Below are positions 17,808 through 25,106 of a stretch of DNA of 51,617 nt, piece by piece. Made by a program: the position numbers and the translations under genes. Source of the DNA: Thomasclavelia sp. GTDB lineage: Bacteria; Bacillota_I; Bacilli_A; Erysipelotrichales; Coprobacillaceae. Numbering within the stretch: position 1 is the first letter of the stretch; each line of letters opens with the position of its first letter. The stretch spans positions 1 to 51,617 of the forward strand of contig JAHHSU010000002.1 of assembly GCA_020025035.1 (NCBI GenBank). The letters run 5' to 3'. A model generated the notes under the pieces. That model saw only the letters and a list, made by a program, of their open reading frames with translations. It searched no databases and was not told the DNA's origin.

Positions 17808-18172
17808 TTCTAATTCCTCATTTCTACAAGTTATCTCCTATGGATGTATCTATCAATGAATATTATACATTACTTTATTGATTATAACACTTTTTTATTA
17901 TTTTTTTTGCTCCAAATTGTAAGAAAAAAGCATGTAATTGATAGTGTTATAACTGGTATAAGACAAAATAAAAAAGAGAAAGAGTCCTATATTATTGAAA
18001 TAAGTAAAATCAAATACGAAAGGGCACCTCTCTATGGGTACTATTATAATACATAAATAAAGATATTAACCATATACTTTTGAATGTGACTATTAACTAT
18101 AATTGAAGTATGTTTATACTATATTTTCAATTTTTTAAATCATCACACACCTATTTATAAGTTCAAATTTAT
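17808..18172. other. 365-base AT-rich intergenic region upstream of mreC
   Basis: A TATAAT on the minus strand (17867-17862) is a candidate -10 for the mreCD-minCD operon, with only a poor -35. A 9-base inverted repeat, TTATAACAC (17882-17890) and GTGTTATAA (17944-17952), lies just upstream. A plus-strand open frame at 17844-18056 has low complexity, no ribosome site and no recognisable family. No convincing coaD terminator was found. Confidence 0.5.
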
Positions 18173-18679
18173 TTAGTTATCTTGATATTTTTTTGAATTA
18201 TTTTGTAATGCATAATACACACATTCAGGTACTAAATCTTTTACACTTGGATGATGATGCATAGCAATTTCTTTAACCATAGAAGATGAAATAAAAGATT
18301 GTTGAGGTTTTGTCATTAAAAAAACCATTTCAATCTCTTCATCAAGAAATTGATTAGAAAATGCTAATTGTAATTCATATTCAAAATCAGTTGTTGCACG
18401 CAAACCTCTAACTAAGACGTTTGCCCCTACTTGTTTTGCATACTCTACAGCTAATAGCTCACTTTTATCTATCACTACATTTTCATATTCTGTTGTAGAT
18501 TGCTTTAATAAGTTAATTCTTTCTTCTAATGTAAACATTTTTTGTTTATGTACATTTTCAAAAATTGTTACATATAATTCGTCAAACATTTTACTTGCAC
18601 GTTCAATAATATCTAAATGTCCATTTGTTACAGGGTCGAATGTTCCAGCATAAACTGCTATTTTTTTTCTATTTTCCAT
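18173..18679 (-). CDS. coaD: Phosphopantetheine adenylyltransferase
   Basis: A 168-residue enzyme that transfers AMP from ATP to 4'-phosphopantetheine, the penultimate step of CoA synthesis. The nucleotidyltransferase HxGH-type motif is in GTFDPVTNGHLDI, and the C-terminal ISSSMVKEIA is the second ATP-binding motif. Length is standard. It follows rsmD after three bases, as ylbI follows ylbH in Bacillus. Confidence 0.97.
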   Translation of the reverse strand: MENRKKIAVYAGTFDPVTNGHLDIIERASKMFDELYVTIFENVHKQKMFTLEERINLLKQSTTEYENVVIDKSELLAVEYAKQVGANVLVRGLRATTDFEYELQLAFSNQFLDEEIEMVFLMTKPQQSFISSSMVKEIAMHHHPSVKDLVPECVYYALQNNSKKYQDN

Positions 18680-18682
18680 TTT

Positions 18683-19228
18683 TTACCCTCCATACTCATA
18701 AATGTGTAATGCTGTAATCCCATAGGTTACTGATTTTATTTTATACAATTTTTCATAATGATCTTCTAATATCTCATCCTTTAAATCCTCACATACTACA
18801 ATACAATGGTGATTTAATTGATAATTTTTTTGTAATTGTATTAAGATACTAGGGATTATATTTTTTCCATATGGTGGATCTAAAAAAACTAGATCAAACT
18901 TATCATGAATAGTTTGTAATGCTTTTTGATAATCACATTTTAAAATATGGATTTCTTCATTCATATTTAATAATTTTACATTTTCCTGAATAGTCTTATA
19001 CGCCATATAATTACAATCTACGCTATAAAGTTTCATTATTCCCCGGGAAATTGCCTCAATACCTAGACTTCCTGATCCACCAAACAAATCCAAACAAACT
19101 CCACCTTGAAAATAAGGTCCAATAATATTAAACAAATTTTCCTTATTTTTATCCGTTGTAGGACGTGTATTATTTGAAGGAACTGCTTTTAATTTTCGAC
19201 TTTTATATTTTCCTGCTATAACTCTCAT
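18683..19228 (-). CDS. rsmD: 16S rRNA (guanine-966 N2)-methyltransferase
   Basis: A 181-residue SAM-dependent methyltransferase of the small ribosomal subunit. The SAM motif is DLFGGSGSLGIEAISRG. The catalytic motif is LVFLDPPYGK, a DPPY of the N-methyltransferase type. The N-terminal RVIAGKYKSRKL is typical of RsmD. The start overlaps the end of ylbF by four bases, and coaD follows. Confidence 0.95.
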   Translation of the reverse strand: MRVIAGKYKSRKLKAVPSNNTRPTTDKNKENLFNIIGPYFQGGVCLDLFGGSGSLGIEAISRGIMKLYSVDCNYMAYKTIQENVKLLNMNEEIHILKCDYQKALQTIHDKFDLVFLDPPYGKNIIPSILIQLQKNYQLNHHCIVVCEDLKDEILEDHYEKLYKIKSVTYGITALHIYEYGG

Positions 19229-19584
19229 TTGTTTATCCTCTGTTGTAAATGATATCCAGACAAATCTAAATCCTCGCTAATATGGCCAAAAACAATTGTA
19301 GTAATCTCTTGTAATAAATGATTCAATTGATGATAACTTTGATAGTACTCTACAATTTCTTTTGTCTGTGTCATCTTTTCTTTTATTTGTCTTAATTGAT
19401 TTTTAATAGATGAAATATCCTGAAATTGTTCGTATTCTTTCATATCATAATACTCATGTATAATTTGTTGATAATCATCTAATATTGGTTTTACCTTATC
19501 TAGTTGTTTTTCTTTTTCTTTATAATCTTTATAATACTCATGTGATTGAATGAGTTTAATTAATTCATCCATTTGTTTTTCCAT
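19225..19584 (-). CDS. ylbF: YlbF-family regulator
   Basis: A 119-residue, almost entirely helical protein rich in Glu, Lys, Gln and Tyr, with the LIQSHEYYKDYKEKEKQL opening of the YlbF/YmcA family. In Bacillus subtilis YlbF acts with YmcA and YaaT as a complex that steers RNase Y and affects competence, sporulation and biofilms. The position directly before rsmD-coaD matches Bacillus, although ylbG is missing between ylbF and rsmD. The family call is good; the function is transferred from Bacillus. Confidence 0.8.
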   Translation of the reverse strand: MEKQMDELIKLIQSHEYYKDYKEKEKQLDKVKPILDDYQQIIHEYYDMKEYEQFQDISSIKNQLRQIKEKMTQTKEIVEYYQSYHQLNHLLQEITTIVFGHISEDLDLSGYHLQQRINK

Positions 19585-19592
19585 CTTCTCAC

Positions 19593-19802
19593 CTACATCA
19601 TCATTTCTACCATTTGTATTAATAAACTCATTCTATCTATTTTATCCCCAATGGTTAATTTATTTTCTACTTTGTATTCATTAATGAAATCCTTCATCAT
19701 GTAAGGATGTCGATAAAGTAATTTATACCATTTAGGATGCATCCTAATATACTGTAGATAATTAGCATTATTCATTATTTCATTAAACAATGCATGTCTC
19801 AT
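19593..19802 (-). CDS. ylbE: YlbE-like small protein
   Basis: A 69-residue protein with YLQYIRMHPKWYKLLYRHP, which resembles the YlbE family (an aromatic MxPxWYRxLxRxP pattern), and a methionine-rich C-terminus. It sits between ylbD-like and ylbF genes as in Bacillus and overlaps the ylbD-like stop by four bases. The function of YlbE is not known. Confidence 0.72.
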   Translation of the reverse strand: MRHALFNEIMNNANYLQYIRMHPKWYKLLYRHPYMMKDFINEYKVENKLTIGDKIDRMSLLIQMVEMMM

Positions 19803-20128
19803 GAGTTATCTCCTTTATAAAAGGATGTTTTATCTGAATCTGATTTTTCACTTAATCCTATTACTACATTCAACAATTTAGAAATCCCATCTAAACTTCG
19901 ACTTAATGCATCTAAATCAAGATTTTTTATAATTAACATTATTTTTTGTAAATCTAATCCTTCACTTAAATTTTTATGATTTTTATATCCTTTAAATACA
20001 ACATCGTCTTTACCATACAAAGTATAAATTTCGTATAATTGCTGCCATGTATATCGACCATTTAACACTTCATTTCGAATATCTGGTATTGTTTTTATAA
20101 AACTTTTAAATTCATCTAAATTAGCCAT
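19799..20128 (-). CDS. ylbD: YlbD-like protein (putative spore coat component)
   Basis: A 109-residue protein starting with LDEFKSFIKTIPDIRNEVLNGRYTWQQLYEIYTLYG, which fits the YlbD family (a short N-terminal FKxFVKxHPxL...GxxTWQExYExWxLxG pattern). Bacillus YlbD is annotated as a putative coat protein. The position ahead of ylbE and ylbF supports this. Sequence beyond the N-terminal 50 residues is poorly conserved. Confidence 0.7.
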   Translation of the reverse strand: MANLDEFKSFIKTIPDIRNEVLNGRYTWQQLYEIYTLYGKDDVVFKGYKNHKNLSEGLDLQKIMLIIKNLDLDALSRSLDGISKLLNVVIGLSEKSDSDKTSFYKGDNS

Positions 20129-20163
20129 TTTATCACCTAATCTATCATATGCAAAAAACTAGA

Positions 20164-21360
20164 TTATGTGTTATTACTTTTGTTATCTTTTGAAATTAAT
20201 GATTGTGCTATCCCTATAGCTATAAAGGCACATAATGTACTAGATCCTCCCGAAGAAACTAATAGCAAAGGTACACCTGTCATAGGAATTAATCCAGAAA
20301 CTCCTCCTAAATTAATAAAAAGATGTAAAAAGAAATAAGAAGATATTCCTAATAAGACAATAGATGTTTTAGGATCTTTTGTTTTTTTAGCGTAATGAAT
20401 TAATCGAAAAATAATACAAGCATACGGAATAATAATCATTCCTAAACCTAATAATCCAAATTCTTCTAAAATGACACTAGTAATAAAATCGTTATGCACC
20501 TCAGGAACATACCCAAATTTTTGAACTGAATTACCTAATCCTGCCCCAAAGATACCACCATTTGTAATTGCAATTAATGCATTTGCAACTTGTTGAGAAG
20601 TTCCAGTAGGATCAGACAAAGGATCTAACCATGTAATAAATCTTCCTTTCATATATCCTTTAACAATAAAATTATAAGTAAGAGGAAGTGTTACTAGCAC
20701 TACGCCACCAACAAATACAATTATCCTTTGAATATTAGCATATATTTTTTCTTTTGCTCCAAAAAAACATGCTACACTAATCATTAATGTAATGATTGCT
20801 GTTCCCATATCTTTTTGAACAAATGCTACAATACCAACTAATCCTATGACTACTAGAGCTGGTAGATAAATACAATTTTGGTTTCTTATTTTGTATGCTT
20901 GCTCTTGTTGAAATCTAGAATGATAATAACTTAATGGTTTAACACGAAACCTTTTTGGCATATCTACTAATAAATAAGCTAATATCAAAACAAGACCAAT
21001 CTTAGTAAATTCTGAAGGTTGAATCGTAAATCCTGGAATTAATCGAATCCATGCCTTTGTCCCTTTTTCTGCATCCCATAACAAACAACTAATTAATGAA
21101 GCCAACATTATTCCATAGATAAGCTTCCAACTTTTACGATTGATTACACTATGTGTATAGAATTTAGAAAAAAAGGTCATTAAAATCATACCTATGGTAC
21201 AAAAAAAGATTTGCTTTACCATATTCATTATAGCCCATGATGATCCTCTAATCGTTGCTAATCCAATAGAAGCTGATCCAATCATCACAATTCCTAATAC
21301 CGATAAAAATAGAACTGAAAAAAGAATCATTTTATCTCTAGTTTTATATTTTTTTATCAT
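20164..21360 (-). CDS. ftsW: FtsW/SpoVE-type peptidoglycan polymerase (SEDS family)
   Basis: A 398-residue integral membrane glycosyltransferase with about ten membrane segments. SEDS hallmarks are GFTIQPSEFTKIGLVL, the loop NGGIFGAGLGNSVQKFGYVPEVHNDF containing the usual acidic residue, and GLIPMTGVPLLLVSSGGSS. It polymerises lipid II at the septum with a class B PBP. FtsW, SpoVE and RodA are hard to separate by sequence alone. I choose FtsW from the neighbourhood (the ylb genes) and the PEVHNDF motif. It overlaps the UPF0223 stop by four bases. Confidence 0.85.
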   Translation of the reverse strand: MIKKYKTRDKMILFSVLFLSVLGIVMIGSASIGLATIRGSSWAIMNMVKQIFFCTIGMILMTFFSKFYTHSVINRKSWKLIYGIMLASLISCLLWDAEKGTKAWIRLIPGFTIQPSEFTKIGLVLILAYLLVDMPKRFRVKPLSYYHSRFQQEQAYKIRNQNCIYLPALVVIGLVGIVAFVQKDMGTAIITLMISVACFFGAKEKIYANIQRIIVFVGGVVLVTLPLTYNFIVKGYMKGRFITWLDPLSDPTGTSQQVANALIAITNGGIFGAGLGNSVQKFGYVPEVHNDFITSVILEEFGLLGLGMIIIPYACIIFRLIHYAKKTKDPKTSIVLLGISSYFFLHLFINLGGVSGLIPMTGVPLLLVSSGGSSTLCAFIAIGIAQSLISKDNKSNNT

Positions 21361-21620
21361 ATCATTTTCACAAAGGCACTCTCTTTAGCCTTTTTTACTG
21401 TACAATAAATAGAGTATCCAGAAACTTCTTGAAATTGTTTATCTAGTTGTTTCTCTATAGATTTAGAATTTACAATTTTTTGAAAAATTGAGTAAGAACG
21501 TAGTAATTCATCACTAGAAATCCCACCTTCATAAGCTTTTTCAACACAATTGTAAAAAGCTATAACTTGTATAATCTCATCCATTTTCCAGTCATTTTCA
21601 AAAGGATATTCATAATTCAT
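21357..21620 (-). CDS. UPF0223 family protein (YktA-like)
   Basis: An 87-residue conserved protein of unknown function. MNYEYPFENDW, the central YEGGISSDELLRSY and QEVSGYSIYCTVKKAKE match the UPF0223 family of Bacilli. An in-frame GTG lies nine bases upstream, but ATG 21620 matches the family's start and has a GGGTGAT ribosome site. It overlaps ftsW by four bases, which suggests expression with a cell-wall synthesis gene. Confidence 0.82.
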   Translation of the reverse strand: MNYEYPFENDWKMDEIIQVIAFYNCVEKAYEGGISSDELLRSYSIFQKIVNSKSIEKQLDKQFQEVSGYSIYCTVKKAKESAFVKMI

Positions 21621-21734
21621 TTTAATCACCCGTCATTATTTTACTACAATTAGAAAAGGATATAAAGCAATTTAGGTATATATCCTCACATTTTATGTAA
21701 AAAAGAATATCATGTAATGAAAGGAGCGATAAAT

Positions 21735-21929
21735 ATGAATTACGGTTACAACTATTCAAATTGCGGGTGCAACAATTGTTGCAATCCATGTACTTTCTAT
21801 CCTGTAACTCCAGGATATCCAGGTGGTTTTGGCTCAGGATATGGACTAGGTTCAGGAGTAAGTTGGTTTGCCATTGTATTAGTAGTTTTCTTATTACTCA
21901 TCATCTGTGGATGCACTAAAATCAGCTAA
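21735..21929 (+). CDS. Small Cys/Gly/Tyr-rich tail-anchored protein (spore-associated type)
   Basis: A 64-residue protein. The N-terminal half is rich in Tyr, Asn, Cys, Pro and Gly (NCGCNNCCNPC, then a Gly-Tyr stretch), and the C-terminal half is one strongly hydrophobic segment ending CGCTKIS. This resembles the small YjcZ/YuzC-like sporulation proteins with a Gly/Tyr/Cys head and hydrophobic tail, but I cannot assign it to one family. The start at 21735 has an AAGGAG site; an in-frame ATG at 21717 lies upstream of that site. It has its own strong terminator. Confidence 0.7.
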   Translation: MNYGYNYSNCGCNNCCNPCTFYPVTPGYPGGFGSGYGLGSGVSWFAIVLVVFLLLIICGCTKIS

Positions 21930-21955
21930 GGGTTCTTCCCTTAGCGTTTTTTTTT
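21925..21955 (+). terminator. Terminator after the small Cys-rich gene
   Basis: Perfect 8-base arms GCTAAGGG and CCCTTAGC with a 5-base loop and a run of ten T residues. It overlaps the stop codon. Confidence 0.92.
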
Positions 21956-21982
21956 TGATATGATACCATAGAGGTGGTAAAA

Positions 21983-22552
21983 TTGATTACAATGAAAGAC
22001 ATTGTCAATGATTCAAACAAAATATTAAGACAAAAATCAAAAGAAGTACCATTACCATTACAAAAAGAAGATCAAGAACTTCTTCAATCTATGTATGAAT
22101 ACTTAAAAAATTCACAAAATGATGATTTTGCTAGAGAAAATGATTTAAGACCTGCTGTAGGAATTGCTGCAGTACAACTTGGTAAGTTAAAAAGAATGTG
22201 TGCAATTTTAATACAAGATTATGATGATGATGGTAATGTAATTAGTGAAAAAGGATATGCATTAGTGAATCCTAAAATTATTTCTCACACTACAAAAAAA
22301 GCATACCTAAAATCTGGAGAAGGATGTTTATCGGTAGATAAAACAATTGAAGGTTATGTTCCTCGATATGCAAAAGTCACTGTAGAAGCATATGACTTAC
22401 TAAAAAATCAAAATGTTACCATTATTGCAAGAGGATATGAAGCCATTGTTTTCCAACATGAATTAGATCACTTTGACGGAATTATGTTTTATGATCATAT
22501 TAATCAACAAGATCCTTTTACTCCTTATCCTAATGCAATGATTATCGAATAA
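21983..22552 (+). CDS. def: Peptide deformylase
   Basis: A 189-residue metalloenzyme that removes the formyl group from nascent proteins. Motif I is GIAAVQLG, motif II EGCLSV with the metal cysteine, and motif III QHELDH with two metal histidines and the catalytic Glu. The start is argued from the family: a TTG at 21983 gives MITMKDIV, matching the Bacillus YkrB start, and lies five bases after GAGGTGG. The ATG at 21992 is the alternative. It shares a bidirectional terminator with obg. Confidence 0.93.
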   Translation: MITMKDIVNDSNKILRQKSKEVPLPLQKEDQELLQSMYEYLKNSQNDDFARENDLRPAVGIAAVQLGKLKRMCAILIQDYDDDGNVISEKGYALVNPKIISHTTKKAYLKSGEGCLSVDKTIEGYVPRYAKVTVEAYDLLKNQNVTIIARGYEAIVFQHELDHFDGIMFYDHINQQDPFTPYPNAMIIE

Positions 22553-22578
22553 AAAAATGTAGCCTTAGCTACATTTTT
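22553..22578. terminator. Bidirectional terminator between def and obg
   Basis: Eleven-base arms (22553-22563 and 22568-22578) around a CTTA loop, with an A-run on the left and a T-run on the right. It can end both convergent transcripts. Confidence 0.9.
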
Positions 22579-23868
22579 TTAATTCATATATTCAAATTCA
22601 TAATCTAAAATTCTAACAGTATCTCCATCTTGAACACCTGCATTTTGAAGTGCTGTATCTAGTCCCATATTTCTCATTTTGATTGCAAATCTTTTAAACG
22701 AATCATCTGAGTGAAAACTTGTCATTGATACAATACGTTCAATCTTTTCACCAGTAACATACCATAATCCATTTCCTGCGTTTTTAATATCAAAATCATT
22801 TTTCTTTTTACCTTCATAAGTATATACGACACTATTTTCTTCAATTTCCTCTTCATTCATTAAAAAGTTTGGAGTAGCATCTAATAAATCTGCAATACGA
22901 TATAATGCATTATCTAATCCTTCATGAATAATTGTACAAGTTGGGAAAATCTCAACATCATCGCCAAATTCTTTTTTGAATCTTTCTAAATTCTCATTAG
23001 CACCTTCCATATCCATTTTATTTGCAATGACAATTTGAGGTCTTTCTAATAAGCGATATTTATATTGGGATAATTCGTTATTAATTATCTTATAATCTTC
23101 TATAGGATCTCGACCATCCACTGCTCCCATATCTACGACATGAACGATGACACGACATCTTTCAATATGACGTAAAAATTGATGTCCTAATCCTTTTCCT
23201 TGACTAGCCCCTTCAATAAGTCCTGGTAAATCTGCCATTACAAATGATCTTCCATCTTTTGATTGTACAACACCTAAATTAGGTACAATAGTCGTAAAAT
23301 GATAATCAGCTATCTCAGGGCGAGCACGTGAAACAACTGACAAAAGTGTTGATTTTCCAACCGATGGAAAACCTACTAATCCTACATCAGCTAACAATTT
23401 AAGTTCACATATTACATTTAGTTTTTCTCCTGGTTCCCCACGTTCACAAATCGTAGGAGCTGGATTACGACTAGTTGCAAAGCGGGCATTTCCACGGCCT
23501 CCACGGCCTCCTTTTGCGATTTCTGCTCTTTGTTTATCCTTTGTTAAATCTGCTAATACCGTCCCTGTTTCTTCACTTAAAATCATAGTTCCAACTGGAA
23601 CCTTAATAACCAAATCATCTGCACTTCTCCCTGACATTTTTTTTGGCATCCCATTTTCACCATTTCTTGCTTTATATTCACGCTTATATCTTAAATCAAG
23701 TAATGTGGAAAGTGAATTGGTAGCTTCAAAAATAATGCTTCCTCCTTTTCCACCATCGCCTCCAGCTGGTCCCCCTTTTGGTACATAAGCTTCCTTACGA
23801 AAAGCAACAACACCATCTCCGCCTTTTCCAGCTTCAATATAAATTTTTGTCTTATCTATAAACTGCAT
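22579..23868 (-). CDS. obg: Ribosome-assembly GTPase Obg
   Basis: A 429-residue GTPase for 50S assembly, also tied to sporulation and stress signalling in Bacillus. The glycine-rich Obg fold (residues 1-158, including GKGGDGVVAFRKE and PKGGPAGGDGGKGG) precedes the G domain: G1 GFPSVGKST, G3 DLPGLIEGA, G4 NKMD. The C-terminal OCT domain follows (about 345-429). The gene comes after rplU-prp-rpmA but is separated from rpmA by a terminator, so it may have its own promoter or depend on readthrough. Confidence 0.97.
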   Translation of the reverse strand: MQFIDKTKIYIEAGKGGDGVVAFRKEAYVPKGGPAGGDGGKGGSIIFEATNSLSTLLDLRYKREYKARNGENGMPKKMSGRSADDLVIKVPVGTMILSEETGTVLADLTKDKQRAEIAKGGRGGRGNARFATSRNPAPTICERGEPGEKLNVICELKLLADVGLVGFPSVGKSTLLSVVSRARPEIADYHFTTIVPNLGVVQSKDGRSFVMADLPGLIEGASQGKGLGHQFLRHIERCRVIVHVVDMGAVDGRDPIEDYKIINNELSQYKYRLLERPQIVIANKMDMEGANENLERFKKEFGDDVEIFPTCTIIHEGLDNALYRIADLLDATPNFLMNEEEIEENSVVYTYEGKKKNDFDIKNAGNGLWYVTGEKIERIVSMTSFHSDDSFKRFAIKMRNMGLDTALQNAGVQDGDTVRILDYEFEYMN

Positions 23869-23893
23869 TTATTTCACCTCTTTTTATATAAAT

Positions 23894-23915
23894 AAAAATC
23901 CCTATCGGGATTTTT
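23894..23915 (-). terminator. Terminator after rpmA
   Basis: Nine-base arms AAAAATCCC and GGGATTTTT with a 4-base loop and a T-rich tail on the minus strand, just after the rpmA stop and before obg. Confidence 0.85.
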
Positions 23916-23916
23916 A

Positions 23917-24201
23917 CTAAGCTACAGGATAAACTGAAACTTTAGTTCTCTTTTTACCCCATCTTTCATATTTCACTACACCATCAACTTTTGCAAATAA
24001 AGTATCATCTCCACCTTTACCTACATTTGTTCCTGGATGAATTTTTGTACCTCTTTGTCTATAAATAATAGAACCTGATGAACAAAATTGCCCATCTGCT
24101 AATTTAGCTCCTAATCTTTTTGATTCTGAATCACGACCATTTTTTGTTGACCCAACTCCCTTTTTAGAAGCAAATAATTGTAAATCTAATCTAAGTAACA
24201 T
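23917..24201 (-). CDS. rpmA: 50S ribosomal protein L27 with a Prp-cleaved N-terminus
   Basis: A 94-residue ribosomal protein near the peptidyl transferase centre. It begins MLLRLDLQLFASKKGVGSTK. The extension up to LQLF is the short leader found in Bacillota, which the protease Prp removes before L27 can work; ASKKG is the mature start. An open frame runs upstream to 24276, but an AGGAGGTG site lies five bases before the ATG at 24201. prp is directly upstream. Confidence 0.97.
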   Translation of the reverse strand: MLLRLDLQLFASKKGVGSTKNGRDSESKRLGAKLADGQFCSSGSIIYRQRGTKIHPGTNVGKGGDDTLFAKVDGVVKYERWGKKRTKVSVYPVA

Positions 24202-24203
24202 AC

Positions 24204-24521
24204 TTACACCTCCTGAATAACTATATATTTTGAATAACTTTCTTCTATAGTTTTTAATTGAATATACATTGTACAAAGGATTACTTGTAATGTAGTATCA
24301 TGACAATCATGAATACTTAATACTAGTTTTCCATTTTCCACTTCATACGTACATTTTTCAATCAATCCCATTTGATCAATAGCATTGATTCCACCAATCA
24401 AAATAGAACTAATTCCAGCACACACAATATCTTTACCACTTGGAGCAAATAATGCATGTCCACTAGCTTTAATTGATTGAATTTTATCTTTGCAAGATCG
24501 AGTAATCGTAATATTAACCAT
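24204..24521 (-). CDS. prp: Ribosomal-processing cysteine protease Prp (YsxB)
   Basis: A 105-residue protease that cuts the N-terminal extension off ribosomal protein L27. With the start at 24521 the catalytic pair falls at His22 (SGHA) and Cys34 (DIVCAGIS), the same numbers as in Staphylococcus aureus Prp. That favours this ATG over the in-frame TTG at 24533. The start overlaps the rplU stop by eight bases, and rpmA, encoding its substrate, follows two bases after its stop. The rplU-prp-rpmA order is standard for Bacillota. Confidence 0.93.
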   Translation of the reverse strand: MVNITITRSCKDKIQSIKASGHALFAPSGKDIVCAGISSILIGGINAIDQMGLIEKCTYEVENGKLVLSIHDCHDTTLQVILCTMYIQLKTIEESYSKYIVIQEV

Positions 24522-24822
24522 TAATACTTTCAATCACAAGTTTAGTATATGGTTGACGATGACCTTGTTTTTTATGGTAATGTTTTTTAGGATTATATTT
24601 ATAAATAATTACCTTTTTTTCTTTACCGTGTTTTTCTACTTTTGCAACAACAGATGCACCTTCTACATATGGAGCACCTACTTTAGTAGTATCTCCACCT
24701 ACAAATAATACTTTATCAAAAGTATATGTTTCTCCTTCATTGACATCTAATTTTTCTACAAAAATAGTTTGCCCAGCTTCAACTTTTAATTGTTTTCCAC
24801 CTGTTTCAATTATTGCGTACAT
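24514..24822 (-). CDS. rplU: 50S ribosomal protein L21
   Basis: A 102-residue 23S rRNA-binding protein. It starts MYAIIETGGKQLKVEAGQ, the family signature, and ends with the basic GHRQPYTKLVIESI. An open frame extends to 24873 but the AGGAGGTG site lies five bases before ATG 24822. First gene of rplU-prp-rpmA, preceded by a structured leader and a strong promoter. Confidence 0.97.
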   Translation of the reverse strand: MYAIIETGGKQLKVEAGQTIFVEKLDVNEGETYTFDKVLFVGGDTTKVGAPYVEGASVVAKVEKHGKEKKVIIYKYNPKKHYHKKQGHRQPYTKLVIESING

Positions 24823-24918
24823 TTTCGCACCTCCTATTAAATTTTCTCTAAGACTCACCAACAAAGGCAGCATTGCTTTAAAACCTTATATGTGTGGTTG
24901 TAGCCAGAGGTCTACAAC
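24823..24918 (-). ncRNA. Putative L21-type ribosomal leader
   Basis: The leader of about 95 bases upstream of rplU contains a stable stem, GTTGTAG/CTACAAC (24895-24916), and a second region around AAGCAATGCTGCC. Bacillota carry an autoregulatory L21 leader at this position. The assignment is by position and the visible stem only. Confidence 0.5.
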
Positions 24919-24924
24919 AATATG

Positions 24925-24953
24925 ATTTTAAACTAGATTACATGCTATGTCAA
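24925..24953 (-). promoter_or_regulatory. Sigma-A promoter of rplU-prp-rpmA
   Basis: TTGACA (24953-24948), a 17-base spacer and TAAAAT (24930-24925), about 100 bases before the rplU start. Confidence 0.85.
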
Positions 24954-25070
24954 CTAGCAAGCCTCTCTAAATTTAAAAAAAACGCTAAATATCCTTAAAA
25001 TAAACCAACTTTAAATTCAAAAACATAAAATAAATACTCATTTACTACTGTTCTTTACATTTATACAAAA

Positions 25071-25094
25071 AGAAAGATGCTTACACATCTTTCT
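25071..25094 (-). terminator. Terminator of the PTS operon
   Basis: Nine-base arms AGAAAGATG and CATCTTTCT with a 6-base loop. On the minus strand the stem is followed by a T-run. It lies 12 bases after the IIC stop. Confidence 0.85.
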
Positions 25095-25106
25095 AATCCC
25101 ATATTA

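Noticed and set aside
17844..18056. 70-codon open frame on the plus strand upstream of mreC
   Set aside because: No ribosome site, low-complexity AT-driven sequence and no recognisable family; it overlaps the probable mreC promoter region.
24202..24276. N-terminal extension of L27 by 25 residues
   Set aside because: The AGGAGGTG site before 24201 and the known L27/Prp leader define the shorter start; the extra sequence belongs to prp in another frame.
24823..24873. N-terminal extension of L21
   Set aside because: MYAIIETGGKQ at 24822 is the universal L21 start with AGGAGGTG five bases upstream; the extension lies in the leader.
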